This document shows positions 5,671 to 5,790 of a stretch of 5,790 nt of DNA, in pieces (positions within the stretch are counted from its first letter, which is position 1; each line of letters opens with the position of its first letter). The stretch spans positions 25,490-31,279 of the forward strand of contig JABUVA010000040.1 in assembly GCA_021442885.1 (NCBI GenBank), given 5' to 3'. The notes below the pieces were generated by a model. It worked only from the letters and a program-made list of their open reading frames with translations. It was not told where the DNA came from and did no database searches. Origin of the DNA: Methanobrevibacter sp. Its GTDB lineage: Archaea > Methanobacteriota > Methanobacteria > Methanobacteriales > Methanobacteriaceae. Made by a program: the position numbers and the translations under genes.

Positions 5671-5680
5671 TAATTAAATA
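5671..5680 (-). promoter_or_regulatory. TATA-like box of the methyltransferase; rest of 5650-5790
   Basis: The minus strand reads TATTTAATTA, centred about 26 bases before the ATG, giving a leaderless transcript and explaining the lack of a ribosome binding site. A second box, TTTTTATATTT (near 5706-5716), would give a leader of about 35 bases. The remainder up to 5790 is A/T-rich and holds only a weak 6-bp hairpin (5742-5757). I see no supported gene there. Confidence 0.35.
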
Positions 5681-5790
5681 GTTATTAAAATCATTGTATT
5701 AAGAGAAATATAAAAATAAAAAATTTACTTTATAAAATGATTTTAAGTTATCTTAAACAGTTTTATAATTTATTATTATTTTTTAGTAAT

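Noticed and set aside
5742..5757. TTTAAG-TTAT-CTTAAA hairpin followed by T-rich sequence
   Set aside because: Six A/T-rich base pairs are expected often by chance here, and no gene end is seen that would use it.
5737..5790. Open plus-strand frame ATGATTTTAAGTTATCTT running off the window end
   Set aside because: Only 18 codons are visible, with no ribosome binding site and a TATA box too close to the ATG. It cannot be told from noise.

Overview
The window looks like chromosomal DNA of a methanogenic archaeon of the order Methanobacteriales, most likely a Methanobrevibacter-type genome. This is inferred from several features. The DNA is very A+T-rich. Ribosome binding sites are of the GAGGTGAT/AGAGGT kind. 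Upstream regions carry archaeal TATA boxes (TTTATATA) instead of -35/-10 pairs. The two tRNA genes encode no CCA end. The proteins are also of archaeal type: a small 2[4Fe-4S] ferredoxin, a PhoU-domain protein fused to a winged helix, and a repeat-unit polymerase. No species-level claim is made.

Layout: (a) 1-1800, minus strand: a two-gene operon. A multi-pass membrane protein with a long hydrophilic tail (TTG start) is followed one base later by an HTH-PhoU regulator whose 3' end is cut by the window edge. (b) 1930-2120, minus strand: tRNA-Leu(TAA) then tRNA-Thr(GGT), probably one transcript. (c) 2217-4583, plus strand: a compact three-gene operon (ferredoxin, a single-pass anchored extracytoplasmic protein that may be DUF4330-like, and an oligosaccharide repeat-unit polymerase), with gaps of 12 and 11 bases, closed by two hairpins with T-rich tails. 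(d) 4564-4746: a convergent intergenic region with two near-identical 16-bp palindromes of form TTTAGG-N4-CCTAAA around a minus-strand TATA box. (e) 4747-5649, minus strand: a class I SAM-dependent methyltransferase with N-terminal cysteine pairs. (f) 5650-5790: its promoter region, with no other supported gene.

The plus-strand operon points to cell-surface glycan assembly: the polymerase joins lipid-linked repeat units outside the membrane and the anchored protein sits on the same side. The role of the co-transcribed ferredoxin is unclear. The HTH-PhoU gene suggests phosphate-linked or similar regulation of, or together with, the membrane protein.

The most intriguing signal is the palindrome pair in the convergent intergenic region. 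It has the geometry of a repressor-controlled promoter (one operator just upstream of TATA, one just after the predicted transcript start) but no open reading frame follows it. This suggests an unannotated small RNA or the relic of a lost gene.
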